A stretch of DNA of 64,000 nucleotides from Nereocystis luetkeana (taxonomy: Eukaryota > Sar > Phaeophyceae > Laminariales > Laminariaceae), in the NCBI GenBank assembly GCA_031213475.1, contig JARUPZ010000009.1, positions 11,930,961-11,994,960 on the forward strand, in the 5' to 3' direction. A model generated the notes under the pieces. That model worked only from the letters and a program-made list of their open reading frames with translations. It did not search any database and was not told where the DNA came from. A program made the translations under genes and the position numbers. Each line of letters begins with the position of its first letter. Within the stretch, counting starts at the first letter, position 1. Below are positions 42,713-54,514 of this stretch, in pieces.

Positions 42713-44487
42713 ACATGATACCAGTACCAGGTATTGTGGTACCCGACAAAGTATAATATGTTAGAATCATTAAATCTTACTGTAGGTAAATATCACCGTC
42801 TCACTTTTGACTTGTGAAAGGTATGTGTTAGGAGTAGTAGTAGAGGTGGGCACCTTACGGGAAAAAAACAAAAAAACCCGATGATAACGAGGCGTTATTT
42901 TGAAACCGCAACCCAGGTAAAACCGTCCTTTTTTCCCGGTGTAACCAATTTTCCGAACACCGAGTTAAACCGGATGTTCAAGTAAAATAACGCCTCCATA
43001 TCATTGAACCAAACGGCAATTTTGCGTTCAATACACGCATGCTTTTTACTAAAGATAGACAAGGTCTTCGAATCACGCCACTTCGTACCATTACGTGCTT
43101 GTTGTTATGACAGTGGCATCACACCACGCCTCATTATGGTCTCACGCCACCAGTAGCTTGGAATCCGCATGGTGTGGAGCCCGAGCAGCGACCATAAAAT
43201 GAGGTGGTGTGGCAGGCACTCACTACCACAAAACAACAACAGCAGCACGACATGGTACGGGGTGACGTGATTTCCTGCAAATAAATAAATGAAGACCTTG
43301 CCTATATATATCTGTGCTGAATGAAGTGTACAGTGATAACACAGTAAGTATCGTACACCTTCCTGCCGCCTGGTGTATATCATATATTTGCGTAGAGCTT
43401 CAACAATGTTACAGCCCTATAAGACTATTATACTGCTCTGGTGATTAATGTAACAACCCCTAAAAATAAATTGGGGCATGGAGGACGAGCAGCAGGCTCG
43501 ACGACCTCAATTAATTGTATACCTGATACGGGAGTTCCTTGTGAAAAATAGTGATACCCTTATATTCGCTGTGTTTCATACAAGAAGCAGCCGGCATGGA
43601 CCGTGGTAGCGTATCTCAGGAGACGGAAACGAGAGCAGGAAATTGTAGTCGGGTCTCGCGATGATGCACTGCGTGTGGAGAAACAACCGCCGGTGTGTAA
43701 TTTATCTTTTATCATTTCTTGTCTGACTTTGCATCGGTGCCCCCCCTCGAAGACCATCGAACACCGAACAACAGCCAGCTGTTCGAGCGTGGTAACAAAG
43801 TGAAACACCCACCCCTGCTACACACAGCAGTTAGCTATTACAGGGAACCGACCTGGACAGTATACAACCTGTAAACGCCACCGCAACAAATGGGAGGGGG
43901 AGCCCTAGCTGGGAGCGCCCACACCAAACACCCCAAGAAGCTACACCACCTGAACCAGCAGCACCCACATATTAATATCCCGACATCCAGTTAAAACAGC
44001 AAAGCCTTATTACGTGTCGTAACTCCCTCCAAAGAGCATGGGAACGAGCGGAACGGAACGAGGCTGCTCGTGGTCATTCGTTCCGTGCCTGTGTAAGAAA
44101 ACGTGTTTGGGTCCATGCAGATTCCTGGACCTCGCCAGCTGAGTCAATACGAACGGTATATTTTGGACATGCCAGAGCACATTGGTGTTTACATATATAT
44201 CCCATCTTCGGTGGTGTCCATCTGCATCACATTATAACCTGCTACTACTGCTATATTTTTTCCCGTTCGGTCGGGCCGTTCGGTCGTCCCAATCAAGAAA
44301 AAAGGGGTGCAACACTTCTTCTTCCTCTTCCTAGATATACTGTTTTTCTCGGGCTGCACTGAATACACCGATGGCGTGGGGATGGAGCGTGGATGCAGCT
44401 TAGGATAAAGGAATACAACGTAATGAGAAGAAAGGAGCAAAGGCAGCGCATAGAGTAGACAAGCCGAAAGTTGGCACAAAAGGGAGA
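42713..44487. other. No recognised gene
   Basis: One TACCAGGTA at 42725 and an imperfect inverted segment around 44040-44090 (GGAACGAGCGGAACGG against CGTTCCGTGCC). No coding block recognised. Confidence 0.35.
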
Positions 44488-44605
44488 TAGACTTGGTGCA
44501 TGGGTTCCCTTTTGTTTCCGAGGTTTTCTTCTTTCGGGAAAGTTGTGAGTGATCCATGTTGAAGATCATGCTGCACATTATTATCGGATGGCAAGAGAAA
44601 TAAAA
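44488..44605 (+). repeat. Dispersed repeat R1
   Basis: Third full copy of the R1 family, very close to the 37373-37495 copy in sequence. Confidence 0.75.
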
Positions 44606-44929
44606 TTATCTTCGTTTCCCATACCAAATTGGCCCCAATGCATACAGCAAATAATGCTCCTTTTGGTTCGTTCCAACAATCAATGCTCTCTGGGGGTCGG
44701 GGGGGGGGATTAAGACGCGCCCTTATGGTCAGTGTGCGAATATATCATATTATTTATTGAAGAAGTACGAAACGGCAGTGCTGAGTGTTACAATTTCACC
44801 ATGATGAGCACAATTTCATCCGAAACCAAGCTGACAACCAGCTTTTGTCAACCATCGCACCATACAAAGCAGCATCGTTCTTACGTCACAAACGTGTTCT
44901 TATAAAAAAACAAATCAACATCACTTCTA

Positions 44930-45048
44930 CTTTCCAGCCTTACTCGTGGGAGGTTTTACCCTCAACGAGCTTCTGGACACAAGCCGTGGTCACAGGTGTC
45001 CACCCTTCTCCCCCCTGGTACGTGCCTTTATTTTTTGGCGCGCATATC
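44930..45048 (-). mobile_element. S3 SINE body fragment
   Basis: GGAGGTTTTACCCTC, GAGCTTCTGGACA, AGCCGTGGTCACAGG and CCCTTCTCCCCC match 42388-42510. The head is absent. Confidence 0.65.
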
Positions 45049-45060
45049 TACAGTAGTAGT

Positions 45061-45176
45061 AGGATATAGTGCGGAATGTGGGGATGTTTTGTATCCTCTG
45101 GCATAAGCCACTTGTTATCTAAAATATAGTGTGGAATTTGGGGATGTTTTGTAACCTCTGGCATATACCCCTCTGT
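45061..45176. repeat. Tandem duplication of a ~58-bp unit
   Basis: AATATAGTGTGGAATTTGG with GGATGTTTTGTAACCTCTGG appears twice in a row with few differences. Confidence 0.8.
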
Positions 45177-45539
45177 TCGGAAATATCATGACCTTTGTAT
45201 ATTCGATATTCACCTTTGAACGTAAACTATACATCCGGACAGATCTGTTTTGCTGAAGTTCAAAATAAAATAGTCAATATGTTAATGTTCTATTGATACT
45301 AATATTTATAGCTGTTGCTGGGAACAACCTGAAGTGCAGCAGGATGTTTGTGTTAATAATAATAGTAGCTGTCTTCCGAGCTTTGTTTGGCTGATGTAAA
45401 TACTTACCAGGGTATCAGGTATATACCATGTTCTACTTGTACTGATAATAGTCCTGCAACAACTAACTGCTGCTGCCGTGCAGGTAGTGCATTAATAATA
45501 AACTGGCAATGGTTTTATTGAGTCGAAAATCATTTGAAA

Positions 45540-45705
45540 ATGTGACCGGTTTTACCGGTTTAAACAGGTTTTCCGTTTTTTTTTGTTTCCCATTTTTTCC
45601 GGTTTCCGGTTAGTCGGTTCAAACCAGAAAAAAACGACTGTTCGAACAACAAGCCTGCTGGGTTTCCCAAACCGGTTCAAACCGTTCTTTGTTCAAAAGT
45701 GCCCG
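45540..45705. repeat. CCGGTTT-rich repeat
   Basis: Blocks ACCGGTTT, AAACCGGT, TTTTCCGG and GGTTCAAACCG recur on both strands. Same style as the CCGAAAA foldbacks at 5079 and 5864 but a different word. Confidence 0.55.
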
Positions 45706-45961
45706 CCTCTAGATAGGAGTCAGCAGAGCGTAGTTTTGTTTTGTCGTCAAATATCCAGGTCTGATTGATATCCATAGCACATCTTCCATGTATGTGTCTC
45801 AAGTAGTTGGATACTGGATTCCCTTTGGTACACGTGGACGCCCGTACGGTTCGAACAAGCTCTACACATTGTGACCGGGCAAACGAAAGCATAGTTACAA
45901 CCTACTCGTAGCATTTGTAACTTTGTCCGACTCTGAGTCCAAGTAGTATATGCCCCAATTT

Positions 45962-46226
45962 AGAGTTATTCTTATCGGAGAGGTATTTTTCCGCAATTAA
46001 TTTCGATATTTTTCTTTCGCGCAATTTTTCAATCTTGCATGTTTTCCTGTTTTTTTCCCCTAATAATATGTGGTATTTAACGAACTCGAAGTTTTTGCTT
46101 CTTCTGGAGAATTACACGAATAGTGACTGAACGCCTCCGTATATTGATACATATGTCCAAATGTCTCTAATTAATTTAGGAAATATTATGGAAAAAATGC
46201 TCTTCGATAAGAATGAACCTTAGGGG
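45962..46226 (+). mobile_element. ~255-bp MITE (family M4), uninterrupted
   Basis: Ends GTTATTCTTATCGGAGAG and CTCTTCGATAAGAATGAACC; internal CTGGAGAATTACACGAATAG and GCCTCCGTATATTGATAC match 35336-35793 without its M3 insertion. Confidence 0.8.
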
Positions 46227-47619
46227 AATAGTTGAGCAAGTTGAGGAGTTACCCCTTTCGGGACTACTTCGGAGTTAAAAAACAGAGACGAAAACAAAAC
46301 CGATTTGGTACGTAGGATCGCATCGGCTGCACGAAGCAGCCGGGCTGCTGGGGTATATTTGATACTAAATCGGCGTTTGACATAATGCGCTGCTTGTATT
46401 GCCGTATTACCTCGTGTTACCGTGGTCTGGTCGCTACAGACAGGCGAATATTTCAACCATCAGCAACTAACTCGGTAGGCCACTGGCTACTCATGTGTAG
46501 CGATAAATTGTCAGTAACACGACCCCTGCATGGAGGTGAAACAATGTATACGATTCCTTCACAACAACACTAGCAAGCGATGTACACGATAGTCTCGGTG
46601 CCAACACCTCACCTTTCGGAGCTCGGGTGCATAGTCTAGCCTAACGAATGACAAGTTTGCGTGGTATCCCTCTGTATCAACTAACTACAGTAGTGTAGTG
46701 GGGTGAGGGCAAAGCAGGGCACGTGCCACCAAGCTCGCGAGCGTATCGCCAATTTCTTGGACCGTTGTAAGTCAGGGGCAAAATTACCACCCCCGCAGAA
46801 GCCCCAGACTGAGCACAGCCATCCACGCGGTTTGACATGGACAGCAACCAGACGTGTGGTGTCGCAATTGGTTGGTATTCAGTATCTGGAATGTTTATGT
46901 CGCTGCTTTGTGTGAGATGAGTGTAGCTCAGGTTCAACCTGGGTCTGGAGCAAGATTCTCTTCGTGTGGGGTGTAGCGTGTAGGACACGCCAGTTATCGG
47001 TGATGCTCGGCACGGTGAGCCTAGCGGAAGTGATCATGAGGCGTGGCACGAACCATCTCACATGGCAGCAGGTGTCATCAACAATTATTAATACTTGGTG
47101 ATGGAGGTTGGTAGTTTCCCGCCTCAACTATAAGACAACTGACGGTAGAGTAACGCCCTGAGGCTCACATTTAAGGCAGTATGATTGTGGTGGTTTGAAG
47201 ACTAGACAAAAAAAAAAGGAAATCCAAATCGTAAATGAAAAGACACCAATATATATATATATATTTATATATGTCGATCAATAATGCTGCAATGCAAAGT
47301 CGAGCATGAAGCAATCAATGCAGCCGCTTTTCCGAAGACGTGCCGCTCTCGCATCATAGTAAGCAGTAGCGAGACCGTCCGACGAGACGTACTATCCAGG
47401 CGGGTGTGCTGATTGGTGCCCTGGTGTGCTCATGTGCCGATGCAGCAAGGCTGCACATACATGGCAGCTATTATTATAGCCGTTGGTGGACGTCGTACCC
47501 ATGTCTGATGCTTTTGATTGAGCGGATGAGTGTCGTTTGTGCAATTAATTAATTGCGACTCATCCACGGACGAATATTTAGTCGGGATGCTTTACAAAAA
47601 AAGAAGTTGGTATAAAATA
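46227..47619. other. No recognised gene
   Basis: Contains a (TA)n run at about 47248-47275 and a small hairpin CGGCTGCACGAAGCAGCCG near 46327. Nothing else recognised. Confidence 0.4.
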
Positions 47620-48365
47620 GTCTCGGCCCCCCTTGTACGGGATTCCGAGACGCAGGGATGGAAGGCCCCTTCGTCCACTATTATATATGTGGAAGATCCA
47701 AATTTCGGAAATCATTCCAAATTTGAAAGCTCTTTACCAAATAAATACTTGTCGTAAAAAACGACGCTTTTACCGATGGCGTTGTTAACAAGTATAATCT
47801 GTCTCCATTGTACGGGGTTCCGAGACGCAGGGATGGAAGGCCCCTTCGCCCGCTATTATATGTATGTGAAAAATCCAAATTTCCAAAAACTTGCCAAATT
47901 GGCAAGTTGTTTGCCAAACACGTGTTGTTGAAAACGACCTTAAGGTTGGTAACCAATACCATCTGTGACCCTTGTACGGGATTCCGAGACGCAGGGAAAA
48001 AAGACTCCTTCATCACTATGTGCAAAATCCGTTTTTTTTTTTTTGGCCAATAATTGGCAAGTTGTCTGTCAAATACGTGTCGTTGAAAATGACCTTAAGG
48101 TTGGTAACCAATACCATCTGTGACCCTTGTACGGGATTCCGAGACGCAGGGATGAAATATTCTCTCGCCCACGAGATAGATGTGAAAAATCCAAATTTCC
48201 GAAAACTTGCCAAATTGGCAAGTTGTTTGTCAAATACGTGTCGTTAAAAACGACCCTTTTCACCGAAGTGGTTGGTAACAGATATCATCTGCGTCCCTTG
48301 TACGACGGGATTCCGAGACGCAGGGATGAAAGGCTCCTTCGCTCACTATGTGGAGGAAAGAACAG
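47620..48365. repeat. ~165-bp tandem satellite, five units
   Basis: The marker TTCCGAGACGCAGGG recurs at 47643, 47818, 47982, 48137 and 48311 (period 155-175). Each unit also has AAAAATCCAAATTTC, TTGCCAAATTGGCAAGTTG and CAAATACGTGTCGTT. Overlapping frames give a repeated IPRRRD-like peptide, explained by the tandem structure. A diverged solo unit is at 52180-52370. Confidence 0.9.
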
Positions 48366-49329
48366 CTCCTTCGCCCACTTTATGGTGTTTGCGGAGTTCA
48401 GGTTATGGTTTGGTTTGGCCTATTTCTATTCTCCCGATCCCAAAAAATAATCAACTTCCCAAATTATTACAGACCCAAAATCGCCCGATATGGCCCATAT
48501 CTCCACGAACTGTTTGGATGGGGTTGGCTTCTTGGGTCCCGATTGGGATCATAAATTTATTGGCCAGGATAACCCCGAGTTGCCCTGGGCGAGTGAAAAC
48601 ATTGTATACGGCATGCAACCATAATCGTGTACGTCACGCATCACATACCCATACGCGCATCGTATCCCAGCAGCCAGAAGGAGGGAGGCATGATACATGG
48701 GTTGCCTCACACCACCAAGCTGTTTAGCCAAGCGCGCGGCCCACTTGTCGAATCCGTGTCAATGGGAAGCTCTCGCGAAGGCCTGCGAAGTCATGCGACC
48801 ATATATATGCAGCGGACGGCTGGCAGGGTGCAGCTTCAAAATCGTTCACGGCGCCGTGTGCGTTGTGGACTGCTGCTGAAGTTGTTGCTCTGCGGCGCTG
48901 CTTGTTGTCGCTGCGGCAACAAAGTACCGGTACTATGGGCTCTGGGGCATGTTGCCGCACCACAGGCACACCCACGGCACGCCTACGCACGCACTGCACA
49001 ACGGGCCCCGGTCACATCGCTTGACACTCTTCGAATGACTGCCATAAAGCACACAGAGCAGACACACACACGCAGCGAGCGACGCAGCAGCAGCAGGGGG
49101 CAGCATCTCGCACCAAGCCGTTGGTGTTCCATTGTTCGTATTTTCACTTCGTTATTGGTCATTTATTGCTGTATGCAGTATTCAACATTCCGAGAATTTT
49201 GGTTAGAGTTCCAGAACAAAATGATCTTTTTGGGTTCTCGCAACCAGTTTCAAACTCGATTATATTTTGGTTTGGAGAGTAGCCTTTGGTTCTCAACCCA
49301 ACCATAATCGTTTTTTTCGCAAACGCCCT
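48366..49329. other. No certain gene; GC-rich stretch
   Basis: GC-rich at 48740-49130 with a 226-codon plus frame (48627-49307) that lacks any recognised domain and changes character along its length. Not called. Confidence 0.35.
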
Positions 49330-49428
49330 TATCCCTTTTAGAACCGCAGTCCCGTTTTGGGGACAAACAACTCTTTTTTCAAGTAGTTCCATGTCCCCAA
49401 AACGAGACTGCGGTCCTAAAGGAGTTAT
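49330..49428. mobile_element. piggyBac-like foldback MITE (M2)
   Basis: Arms CCCTTTTAGAACCGCAGTCC and CTGCGGTCCTAAAGG. Terminal TTAA has become TTAT at the two ends. Confidence 0.8.
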
Positions 49429-49625
49429 GTGGCAAATATGTCCGTCTGTCCGTCTGTCTGTCCGCGTGTATTATATTTTCGAACACTCTTCAATGATCGA
49501 TATATAAAGTGGTTACAGGTGAAATTCGTACGACGTATTCGACCCTCACCGATCTTATATATACTGAAACATACCACACCATCAGGCAAATTAGCCATAT
49601 AATACATCCACGACACCCTACCATC

Positions 49626-49715
49626 GTACCATACCGTCAACGTATCATACCATATACTGCGTTTTTCCCGTACCATACCGTCAACACATACCGTACCACA
49701 TATATACGGTGTTTT
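49626..49715. repeat. Two ~48-bp ATACC-rich tandem units
   Basis: CGTACCATACCGTCAAC followed by ATACCGTACCA-like and a GTTTTTCC/GTGTTTTCC end appears twice, inside a wider stretch (49560-49740) rich in ATACC. Confidence 0.65.
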
Positions 49716-49960
49716 CCCCATATACCACACCACCAACCTATTACCTGGTATGCCAGGTCCCGTACCGTGTTTGTTTATATAGTAGATCAAACCGTGTAGT
49801 ACCATCATAACACACCACGTACCAACATATTATATCACACCAAGTACACAAGAAGAGGATACACATGTTGAAGGAGCGAGGTGATGAGGTAGTGAGTGAG
49901 TTGAAGGTGTATACGGTGGTACAGTGATATATGAGGAAGTGAAGTTGCAAAGGGAGACCG

Positions 49961-50374
49961 ATGGCACCAGGGAGCAGACTGCTATTTCCACCCGTGAATA
50001 TCCAGGACATCCACAGTGTCCATGCCTTATCCTGGGCTCAGAACCCGACGACTTGGGTGATCAGCTTTTTGTATCGAAAAATGACAAGCTCTCTGAATTC
50101 AAGATGTTCTCCGACGACAAACAGCAGCAGAACGATCGACGAGTCGGATGACGACACAACTGCAGTACAGGGTCGTCACTTCGCGCCCGACGGGCTGTCA
50201 GCGGATGGCGCATCATCTGCCCGTGGCCAGACTGGTGTCGGCTGGCACGGATTTGTGCCTAGAGGCGAAGAGAAGCGCACTCGGCGAGCACCTTTCCGTC
50301 GATACGTATTCACAGACTACAGCAGCGGTGGCATAGCAGTTGCACAGCAGCAGCAGCAGTCAGTCACATTGTGA
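49961..50374 (+). CDS. Weak coding candidate, unknown, polyQ end
   Basis: A 137-codon plus frame; the part after Met at 50081 reads MTSSLNSRCSPTTNSSRTID, then an acidic ESDDD stretch, Gly/Arg-rich sequence, and QQQQQ from a CAG run before the stop. No domain is recognised. It could be an exon of an undetected gene, possibly the 5' end of the transporter gene downstream, or chance. No supporting splice pattern was fixed. Confidence 0.2.
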   Translation: MAPGSRLLFPPVNIQDIHSVHALSWAQNPTTWVISFLYRKMTSSLNSRCSPTTNSSRTIDESDDDTTAVQGRHFAPDGLSADGASSARGQTGVGWHGFVPRGEEKRTRRAPFRRYVFTDYSSGGIAVAQQQQQSVTL

Positions 50375-51796
50375 AGTACAAAACACCAAGACAAGTTGAC
50401 TTTGAAAGTACGGTTGGCACGTCTCTCAGCCGCCAGACCAAATATGGACAGCCAGAGTTGGCTCGGACGCTTGGGTCCTACGCGCAGTGCAGCGCAGCCA
50501 GCGCGTCTCGTCGCAGCACCAGACCACAACAACAGCAGTTGGTCTCGGCGTTTGCTTGAACCTGTGCGCGCACAGAAAACCCGGGTTTTCCGCATAGATA
50601 CGAGTAGGCAGACTGCGGTTTCAATTTGCGTAGTTGACAGCTGAAAACGCGATCGGGCCAAAATCTGAAGCTCCCTAACTGTATTTCACAACTAACTGAC
50701 TGTTGCTGCTGCCGCAGTCTAGGAATATGTGTCCACGCAGAAGTGCGCGCCGAGCGCGCTTCTCTTGGTCTCTAGGCCCGCGCCCGCGCCAGCCGACTGT
50801 AGTCTGGCAACGGAGAGACGCGCCACCCGCCGACCGTGCGTCGGGCGGGAAGCAACGTCGCTAAACAGCTGTGTCACCATCCAACTTGTCCATCGTTCTG
50901 CTGCTTCTGTTTGCTGTCGTGGATAACATCTTGAATTTAGAGGCCAAGCCTTTTTGCGATCTGATCTGATGACCCTAGTCGTCCGAGGTTGGGCCGAAAG
51001 TTGATGACTTGCACAGTCGGATCGATCAATTTCCGCTCGCCGCGTGACTGCTCTCTTATTCAGCCTACAGTCTGAAGAACGCGATTACCTGATTCCAGGT
51101 ATATTGTTTTCCCCGTTATGACTGTAGTTGTTGTCTCCTCCGTCATGACATAATATGGTGTCATGAGCTACGTACTGCGGTGTACAACAACTTCATATTA
51201 TTGCCTCCCGCACGAACGCCTACATATGTATCGGAGCATTGGATATTAGTCTGTGGCTCGAGAGCGAGCCCTGCTGTGCTGCTGCTGCTGCTGTTGAGTT
51301 ATCTGTACGTACTCTCACAAACGCTGAGGCACACACCGAAAAGGCGAGACAGGAACCCTATCTCCTTTGGTTCTGGCGTGTTTTTTTGCCCGCAGTGTGA
51401 AGCTGGCCCTCTTCTACGGGTCCTGTTTATTATGAAGAAAGCCACGAACTTTAGTTCCAAGTTATTGAAGCCTTTTTCTCGATTTTTCTGTCCAAAATAT
51501 ACTATCATCGTTTATGCTGAGGTTTTGGGTTATGGCTCTGCGCTACGTGCGATTAAGTCACATATTCGATGGCTTTATTCTTCCTTTTCGAAGGACATGA
51601 GGCATAACCGGAGAGAGTCTTAAATGTGGCTGACAAACAAAAATACGTCCATAATGCTTCTGTTCGGAACTGCTTGTTGGGGATCACGACCCCAACCGAT
51701 ACGTCGCAGCCCCAGGATCAAGAAAACCCCCTGTCCCCTGTATTGCTTGCTGTTCAAGCGTTAGGGGACCACGACTCTCAACCACGAGCTTGAAAT
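50375..51796. other. No recognised gene
   Basis: Overlapping frames on both strands in 50390-50930 (GC-rich) and 51180-51623, none with a recognised motif. A CTG run at 51277-51295. Confidence 0.35.
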
Positions 51797-51990
51797 GGTA
51801 GTAGTAGTAGTAGTAGTAGTGGTAGTGATAGTAGTATAGAAGTAGTAAAGGTAGTATAATAATAGTAGAAGTAGCGATAGTAGTAGTATTAGTAGTAGTA
51901 GTAGTATTAATAGTAGTAGTAGTAAGTAGTAGTAGTAGTAGTAGTAGTACTAATAGTAGTAGTAGTCGTAGTAACAATAGCTGTAGTAAG
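51797..51990. repeat. GTA/TAG trinucleotide repeat
   Basis: About 190 bp of imperfect GTA triplets, with GGTAGTGATAG and AATAATAG interruptions. Confidence 0.95.
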
Positions 51991-52179
51991 TAGCAGTAGA
52001 GTACTCGTAGGCAGAATGTGCCTGCCCACCAAATACGTGGGAAAAATCATGTTGTTGCGAAACTGCTTGTAACATGTTGGGGATCACGGTGGTGCCGACT
52101 GGTCTCTCTCATCACTCTCACCAACTCCAATTGCGACTTCACAAAAAAAGACAAGCAAACTGAGAAGAGCTATCGAATG

Positions 52180-52370
52180 CGTTTTTACGAGGGCAATAAC
52201 AATTTACAAAAACTTGACGGATTTGCAAGTTCTTTGCCAAATACGCCTCGTTAAAAATGACCCCCTACCAAAGGGATGGTAATAAATATCATCTTGTCTC
52301 CCTTGTACGGGATTCCGAGACGCAGGGAGGGATGAAAGGCTCCTACGCTCACTATGTAATCGGGACCATT
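52180..52370. repeat. Solo unit of the ~165-bp satellite
   Basis: AAAAACTTGACGGATTTGCAAG, CAAATACGCCTCGTTAAAAA and TTGTACGGGATTCCGAGACG match the satellite at 47620-48365, about 4 kb away. Confidence 0.8.
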
Positions 52371-52749
52371 CTGGAGCTGCTCCCCTGCCTCATGATGGCA
52401 AGCTCCCGGGTGTCCCCCCCCCCCCCTCCCCCCAGAACCGAAGCCACCCCTTTCACAAGGTGATCGATTACGGTGTACAGTGGGGATCGCGGTTGGAGAA
52501 TGGGGTTAATTTCACCTCTCCTATTATACTCGTTTTTCTTCTCTCAAATCGGAATTCGTTACCTATATACCTGATAGCTCTTAATGCGCAGCATCTATAT
52601 CGAGTTAGGTGGTCCTCGTGGCTGCTAGGATCGATTTCGTGGGTACGAGTCTCCCCGAGTTCATATTTATTTGTTAGGACAGTTTCTTGCATAAAACTTG
52701 ATTACCTGAAAGCGCGAGGGCGTGAGTGAGCAAAAATATCGCCCCTGGG

Positions 52750-53000
52750 ACGCGTTCTACGATGATAGGGGTAGCACATTTCAGCTAAAATGTTTCCGAA
52801 ATGACGGGGTTCCGTGACCCAGAGTCGTCGGAATGCCATTTTTGTTTTCGAAAAACGACGTTTTTGTTGACTTGGGCCATGGGATAAAATCATCGGGATG
52901 CAATTTGGGTTGTGCTGATGTCAGTTTTCGGGTGAAGTATGGAGCTCCTCAAGTACGGAGCCTCAGAAGAATTGGGGTGAGTTTCTGTCGTGGAACGCCT
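52750..53000. mobile_element. ~240-bp MITE (family M3)
   Basis: Ends CGCGTTCTACGATGATAGG and GTCGTGGAACGCC; internal GACGGGGTTCCGTGACCC, ATGTCAGTTTTCGGGTGAAG and GGAGCTCCTCAAG match the family. Confidence 0.8.
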
Positions 53001-53260
53001 CCCGGGGACTGGCCGGACAGATCCCTTCCAGCGAGTAGATACCCTTGAGCATGATGAGAATCAATCCTCTCGCCCCCCAGGCTCCTTCGGGAATGGCGAG
53101 GTCAAGTCATTCCGGCCCTTCAGGTATCCTCGGGACTGGCGGGAACAATTCATTTCAGCACCCCCCAGGTACCCTGTGGCTTTAGCCCCCCCCCCGGGGA
53201 CTGGGCCCTCTTTGTACGTAGTTGGTACAGGCGAGTCATTGGACGAGTCCCGGGGACTGA
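53001..53260. repeat. Degenerate tandem CGGGGACTGGC-type units
   Basis: Starting inside the preceding MITE end, CCCGGGGACTGGCCGGA, CCTTCGGGAATGGCGAGG, CCTCGGGACTGGCGGGAA and CCCGGGGACTGGG recur at irregular 45-70-bp steps, with CCCCCCAGG between them. Confidence 0.5.
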
Positions 53261-53384
53261 TACTGGCACTCTGACGGCCTTTGTTGCTTTCGTTTGGTGA
53301 TTTTTGTTTTGGGGGGATACTTATGAGGCATGAACGTTGAATCTCTCGGTATGTACTTCGTATGCATTTGTTGTTCATGTGCTT

Positions 53385-53935
53385 TTCATCCCATTATTTT
53401 CCTTCGCCCTTCTTTTCTGTCTCCCTCTTACTCCCTCCTACCTGTCGTCACACATTATTATCAGCAGGATGTTTCGACGCGCTTTACGATAGAGGTAGGC
53501 ACATTTCCGCTAAACTGTTTCCTGAATGACGGGGCTCCTTAACCCAGAACCGTCGCAATGACAATCTTGTTCCGAAAACTGAAATGACATTTTTGTAAAC
53601 TTGTGCGATGGAATCATTCATCGGGATGCATTTTGATTTTTGCTACTTTGTAAACTTGTGCCATGGAATTATTCATCGGGATGCATTTTGATTTTTGCTG
53701 CTGAAGTCCGTTTTCGAGTTCGATATGGCACTCTTAATGTGGCGAGCTTCAGAAAAATCAAGGTGAACCCCTATCGTATAACTCCTCTTTCCCCCCTCCC
53801 CCACTACGATTTGTACCTAGCACTTCTATCGCGGGGATGCCCCATCCTTTTCGTCCCTCATCGACTTGCCTCGAACTGCGCCTACGCCCACGCTTGGCTT
53901 GTCTCAGCGCTATGTTCGTGAACATTTTGCAAATA
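53385..53935 (-). mobile_element. SINE S1 remnant split by M3
   Basis: Left part CATCCCATTATTTTCCTTCG to about 53470; right part from 53788 (ATCGCGGGGATG, TCGTCCCTCATCGACTTGCC, GCCTACGCCCACGC, GTCTCAGCGC). Together they follow the S1 body in minus orientation. The head is missing. Confidence 0.6.
53476..53787. mobile_element. M3 MITE with internal duplication, nested in a SINE
   Basis: Ends GCGCTTTACGATAGAGGT and CCCTATCGTATAACTCC. An internal ~57-bp segment (TTTGTAAACTTGTGC plus CATCGGGATGCATTTTGATT) is tandemly duplicated at 53591-53700, making this copy ~310 bp. Confidence 0.75.
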
Positions 53936-54514
53936 TATTCAATGTTGACACGATGAGATTGGAATTGCAAGACTAACTCTAGTGGCATTCGAAGGTATCA
54001 CCAAATCATCGGGGTACCCGACGTTTTGCCGGATGGAAGACAGCACCCATAGTCACGATAGCTTGTTCACGAAAACACTGGTTGGAACCAATCGGCTGGG
54101 CTTCTTGATGTCTGTTTCCTACACAAAAATGACACCAGGACATGGTTTTCCCTAAGAGTTGAGGCAACCCGAGAATAATCGCGTTAAAGTGGTATTCGGG
54201 CCACTTTTTGCCACAACCATCAGGACGTTCCAAAGTAAGGTGGGTTAGGGTCCTTTCTATATACCTGGTAGGAAAGAGCCCACAAGAAACGACGAAAAAA
54301 GGTTGTTCAACCAAATCATTCGCAAGGCACCCTATTATTGGTACGACCATTGCAACGAAGGATCTACCTCATATTGTCGTTGGAATCCTAGCAGACTAAT
54401 CTGTTACACGATGTTTTGTATTTGCTTTGCCTAGGCCATGCTATGCTTCGTGGGGCTATCAGACATACAAAGCTCTTCAAAGCCTGCATTTGGGAGTTTT
54501 GTGTAGAGGCTCCT
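53936..54514. other. No recognised gene
   Basis: One TACCTGGTA at 54262. A minus frame of 114 codons (54006-54350) has no recognised motif. Confidence 0.35.

Noticed and set aside
47620-48365. CRISPR-like array
   Set aside because: Whole ~165-bp units repeat including the spacers; there is no short repeat with unique spacers and the genome is eukaryotic.
48627-49307. 226-codon plus frame
   Set aside because: No domain, and composition shifts from repeat-like to GC-rich to AT-rich along it; probably chance.
49560-49740. Second palindrome cluster in the ATACC-rich stretch
   Set aside because: Explained by a local tandem ATACC-type repeat; only the TACCTGGTA at 49742 was counted.
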